This document shows positions 62,601-64,000 of a DNA stretch of 64,000 nucleotides, piece by piece. Origin of the DNA: Gordonia jacobaea. Its GTDB lineage: Bacteria; Actinomycetota; Actinomycetes; Mycobacteriales; Mycobacteriaceae. A program made the translations under genes and the position numbers. Numbering within the stretch: the stretch's first letter is position 1; every line of letters begins with the position of its first letter. The stretch spans positions 248,001-312,000 of the forward strand of contig NZ_LDTZ01000016.1 in NCBI RefSeq assembly GCF_001186365.1, in the 5' to 3' direction. Below the pieces are notes generated by a model that did no database searches, was not told the DNA's origin, and saw nothing but the letters and a program-made list of their open reading frames with translations.

Positions 62601-64000
62601 CGAGGTGAACCGGGTCGGGCGTCGTGACATCACGCGCAGGCTGCGTTGCGACGAGATGGTCGTCGACGCTGCGGTCGGGGTGTGCGATCAGTGCATGGGC
62701 GAGTTCGACGAAATCGTCTGCCAGGGACTCGATTCGGGCGCGACTGAACAGGTCGGTCGCGTACGTCAGACGTAGGGTGTCGCCGCGCGACTGCACCTCG
62801 AGGTCGAATCGCGCTGCGCCGGTGTCGACTTCTTCGATCCCGGTGCGTACTCCACGTAGCGCGGAGTCCGTTGTCGCGAGCGGATCGTCGTCGACCGTCA
62901 GTGAGATGGTGAAGATCGGGTGACGGCCCGTCCGAGGGGGACGCAGGTCTGCCACGACGGCGTCGAACGGCATGTCCGCGTGTGAGAGGGCGTCGAGGTC
63001 GGATCGGCGCACCTCGTCGACGAGTTCGGCCGCCGACCACGTTCCGTCGACGCGGGTGCGCAGTGCGACCGAGTTGACGAACATTCCGACCAGTTGCGCG
63101 AGACGGGGATCGGCTCGTCCAGCGACGGGTGTCCCGATGACGATGTCGGCGTCGGAGCCGCTGGTGTGCACGGCCTGGTCGGCGCTGTGGTGACGTAGCA
63201 GAGCGACGAGCACCGCGTGCATCGCCATGAACTCGGTCGTCGTCGAGCTACCGAGTTCGGTGAGGCGCGCACGCACATCGCGGCCGAGGGCCACCTCGAC
63301 GACGTCGGCGCCGCGTTGCCCTGCTGCGTCTGTCGCGGGCGCGACGTCGGGCAGCAGTACCGGGGCGGAATCGAGACCGTCGAGTTCGGAGCGCCACCAC
63401 GCGGTCAGGTCGGGCAGGCGCGCGTCGAGCCGGTCACGCTGCCACCGCAGGTAATCGCGATAGTCGAGGGGGAGCGGATCTGCCGACGGTGATCGACCGT
63501 CGGACAGATCCGCGTAGGCGCCCGCGAGGTCATGCGCGAGTGGCGCCATCGACGCGCCGTCGGCGGCGATGTGGTGCACGACGACGGTCAGCTTGTGGTG
63601 GTCAGCGGAGTCGCTGAGCCGGTGCAGCGCGACGCGGATGGGCAGATCGCGCGTGAGGTCGAATGGACGCTGCGCCAGCGATTCCGCGGCTACACGCCAT
63701 TCCGACGCCGAGACGTCCTGGACGTCGAGCGTGATGTCGCTGTCGGCGGCGACCACCGCTGCCGGCAGTCCGTCACGTTCGGGATATACGGTGCGCAGCG
63801 GCTCGTGGCGGGCGATCACCCAGCGGAGCGCGCCGGTGAGCGCGTCGACGTCGAGTGCGCCTCGCATGTCGAGTGCGAAGGCGATGGAGTACGACGCGTC
63901 GGGCGCATCGTCGTCGGCGCCGAGCGTGTTGAGGAACCAGAGCTGCCGCTGAGCAGGTCCGCAGAACATCTCGGTTGTCGGATCGTGCTGCAGGAGATCG
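56677..64000 (-). CDS. Nonribosomal peptide synthetase, last two modules with thioesterase, 5' end outside window
   Basis: At least 2440 residues, open to the right edge. The domain order is C-A-PCP-C-A-PCP-TE. The first C domain begins with the GPAQRQLWF motif almost at the edge and has HHIAADG. A10 (FDATFLE, near base 62015) reads DALFGGCIVK and A11 (FDASVLE, near 58770) DALFAGVVIK; both belong to the same pocket class as A4 and A9 of the other line. PCPs carry AGGTSL and LGGNSL, and C11 has HHAAADG. The thioesterase has GWSLGG (near 57279) and a CTHARML histidine. No epimerase is visible. Whether more modules precede is unknown; the frame continues upstream of the first Met (63969). It leads the NRPS-MbtH-ABC operon. 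Confidence 0.95.
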   Translation of the reverse strand, partial: DLLQHDPTTEMFCGPAQRQLWFLNTLGADDDAPDASYSIAFALDMRGALDVDALTGALRWVIARHEPLRTVYPERDGLPAAVVAADSDITLDVQDVSASEWRVAAESLAQRPFDLTRDLPIRVALHRLSDSADHHKLTVVVHHIAADGASMAPLAHDLAGAYADLSDGRSPSADPLPLDYRDYLRWQRDRLDARLPDLTAWWRSELDGLDSAPVLLPDVAPATDAAGQRGADVVEVALGRDVRARLTELGSSTTTEFMAMHAVLVALLRHHSADQAVHTSGSDADIVIGTPVAGRADPRLAQLVGMFVNSVALRTRVDGTWSAAELVDEVRRSDLDALSHADMPFDAVVADLRPPRTGRHPIFTISLTVDDDPLATTDSALRGVRTGIEEVDTGAARFDLEVQSRGDTLRLTYATDLFSRARIESLADDFVELAHALIAHPDRSVDDHLVATQPARDVTTPDPVHLGDLLELTATRHRDLIAVEDSDVALTYARLDEISARWANALRAEGVGPEDVVAVALPRSWRFVAALWAVLRAGGVVLPIDPRYPTERIEHMLRDSDVAVGITDTDGALGTALLDASSDLHWFDTGALDRGSAAPPAPAPRRPDAAAYVIYTSGSTGTPKGVTVTHRGIGAFSQSQRDRYDVHSGDRTLHFASPGFDATFLEFLLAFDAGATMVIAPPTIFGGDELVEFLAEHAVSHAFITPAALMAATPAPLPLLRTLGVGGEASPAELVAAWAPGRRYVNCYGPTETTIVATMSQPLSPGEAITIGEPVIGCTALVLDHRLNPLRDNVPGELYLAGPGVARGYLGRPGLTAARFIADPRARGGLMYRTGDVVHRTTDGSLVFDGRSDNQVKVRGFRIEPDEVSHALTSHRDVDAALTLVHGEGAEARLVAYVTSTRPDSPSDHDLIAHVAASLPRQMVPSSVVVLDRFPLTPNGKIDRRSLPAPTAPAAAAVRELGSTAEQRVADAMADVLGVERDSVGADTDFFAAGGTSLQATALAAKLRSDDGTRLRVREIFDRPTVAALAELVGRDEHVEQGSHSATLIPLRGSIIPIAPMQRRLLSLARTQPASTDYLMPFTLRLTGPLDRQTLRDTLVDLVSRHAGLRTVYPSETGGTQVGGVLVGADRAIGHLQPLGYSDDSDASALIEHLCATPIDISAQPGMRAHLLTRISQGTTSEHILVLVIHHAAADGASLPILIDDLATAYSERLNGRDTFWEASAFDYRDYAAIVTAADRRSEKEDDLAYWTSLLAGAPADCAPKPTRPAQTHADAHKSSPSVAGSVSIPLDDGLRNAVIDCARAYSTTPFTLLHTALATLLHRLGVGDDVVIGTPVANRDIAELADSPDTDLSRVVGMFVNTLALRTRLDGTEPVRDLLARVRDDDLDALDHRDVPFDDVVAAVNPDRSVGGHPLFEVALSVHDYGADVAHGQVDLAPGLRGEIGEIGSAQAKFGLQFTIAHLHSPDASLEVTFAADRYRDHDAHDLAIRFLRVVRAFTTDTTRAVGDIRITDPLEVADVAPARGPVSGEPITFGEILDDSVSRNPYGIAATDGDTSITYRELDARAHRLARVLLASGVWESDAQATSEPVVAMAIPRSIEALVAIWAIVRTGAAYVPVDPTYPPERIAHMLTDSGARLVVTDSATRERIPSSTMPILVVDEQSVLDRLAGASTAPLTETEAVPAGVDQLAYIIYTSGSTGRPKGVLVPHSGLRAVRDELRARMTPDEGSRVLHFASPSFDASVLEFLLAAAGSACLVIAPTDVYGGKPLARFLTRTGVTHAFITPAAVASMSPTDVPTLTCLAIGGEAYGADLARRWSAGRRIMNVYGPTETTVITTSSDPLRAHDELTMGTPNNGVSALVLDARLHPVPAGVVGELYLIGSQVTRGYHRRPGLTASRYLPAPMVAGDEFAGCRMYRTGDLVRWTHDGRLSYVARSDGQVQVRGFRVELGEIDDALTADPRIDFAVTVLAGAGQSGDDSASTEGGTTLHSYVTLAERAAHAGTSHRTALGDDLRSSLRERLPRHMVPATVTVLDEIPLTPVGKLDRTALPAPEITRRGRAPRPGTETTIAAIFIEVLGLPDDEIAADASFFDLGGNSLQATTLTDRLSSALGVEIRAHQVFAAPTVAELASQIDPASHEPDNSSAGSRSAWEVLIPLRSAPRESASTKAPLFVVHPAIGLSWAFASLLPHLEPDRPVYGLQHPTLSGQPAPSSLGELAAYYAEQIQSVAPSGPYHLLGWSLGGIIAQEIAVILQGSGEVIGDLTILDSYVLSDRPDLVTEPSIGELMSEFGITTTDPTASPDVDDAWHAVRSAGGMLAGLSRAEFGTVHRVFEQAGSLANPWRPRVFHGDITFVSATRAPQRGARAVDGWRPYVDGYIHNIDVDCTHARMLLPHNVVDFAHVLSPQPRRTSRHRMDDAATARHRWRHTSGVTSTEDIN

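Overview
The window looks like chromosomal DNA of a mycolic-acid-containing actinobacterium (order Mycobacteriales), most likely Gordonia, Williamsia or a close relative. I base this on the high G+C content and frequent GTG starts, the 11-gene S10 ribosomal operon ending at rpsQ, a secreted mycolyltransferase of the antigen-85 type, a SigK/RskA pair, and a CE1758/CE1759-type flavin monooxygenase and reductase pair. The genus is an inference.

Layout. 1-2.2 kb: end of an alpha/beta hydrolase gene, an aldo/keto reductase and a tautomerase-like protein, all rightward; then a leftward acetyltransferase. 3.1-8.4 kb: the S10 operon (rpsJ-rplC-rplD-rplW-rplB-rpsS-rplV-rpsC-rplP-rpmC-rpsQ), closed by two strong hairpins. 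8.7-11.8 kb: a leftward acetyltransferase and a translationally coupled ABC exporter (ATPase and two permeases). 12.3-45.5 kb: two giant rightward nonribosomal peptide synthetase (NRPS) genes and an MbtH-like gene. 45.8-54.5 kb: a small protein of unknown function, a DUF4190-like membrane protein, a lipoprotein, a flavin monooxygenase with its reductase, a pirin, an acetoacetate-decarboxylase-like protein, a small LuxR-type regulator, the mycolyltransferase and RskA/SigK. 54.6-64 kb: a second leftward NRPS operon (NRPS, MbtH, ABC ATPase, ABC permease) whose 5' end lies beyond the window.

How it works together. I read the first NRPS line as nine modules: C-A-PCP, C-A-PCP, C | A-PCP, C-A-PCP-E, C-A-PCP, C-A-PCP, C-A-PCP, C-A-PCP-E, C-A-PCP-TE. 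The vertical bar is the break between the two proteins. Module 1 has a serine pocket of the EntF type, module 8 a threonine pocket, and modules 5 and 6 serine-like pockets. D-residues are expected at positions 4 and 8. The MbtH partner overlaps the end of the second gene, and the divergent ABC exporter is the obvious candidate for export. The second line is C-A-PCP-C-A-PCP-TE as far as visible, with its own MbtH and exporter.

Most interesting points. (1) The C-terminus of the first NRPS, the N-terminus of the second, and a freestanding 117-residue protein just downstream of the cluster share an A-domain-like stub with a helical tail; this may be a docking or partner module. (2) Two A-PCP cassettes in the large NRPS are about 98-99% identical at DNA level, have G/T-rich third positions unlike their surroundings, and carry host-like patches where the specificity pocket lies. 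(3) A CCCC-N5-GGGG-AC box occurs both upstream of the NRPS/exporter divergon and directly upstream of the small LuxR gene. (4) A 26-bp-arm inverted repeat sits in a divergent promoter region where no terminator is expected.
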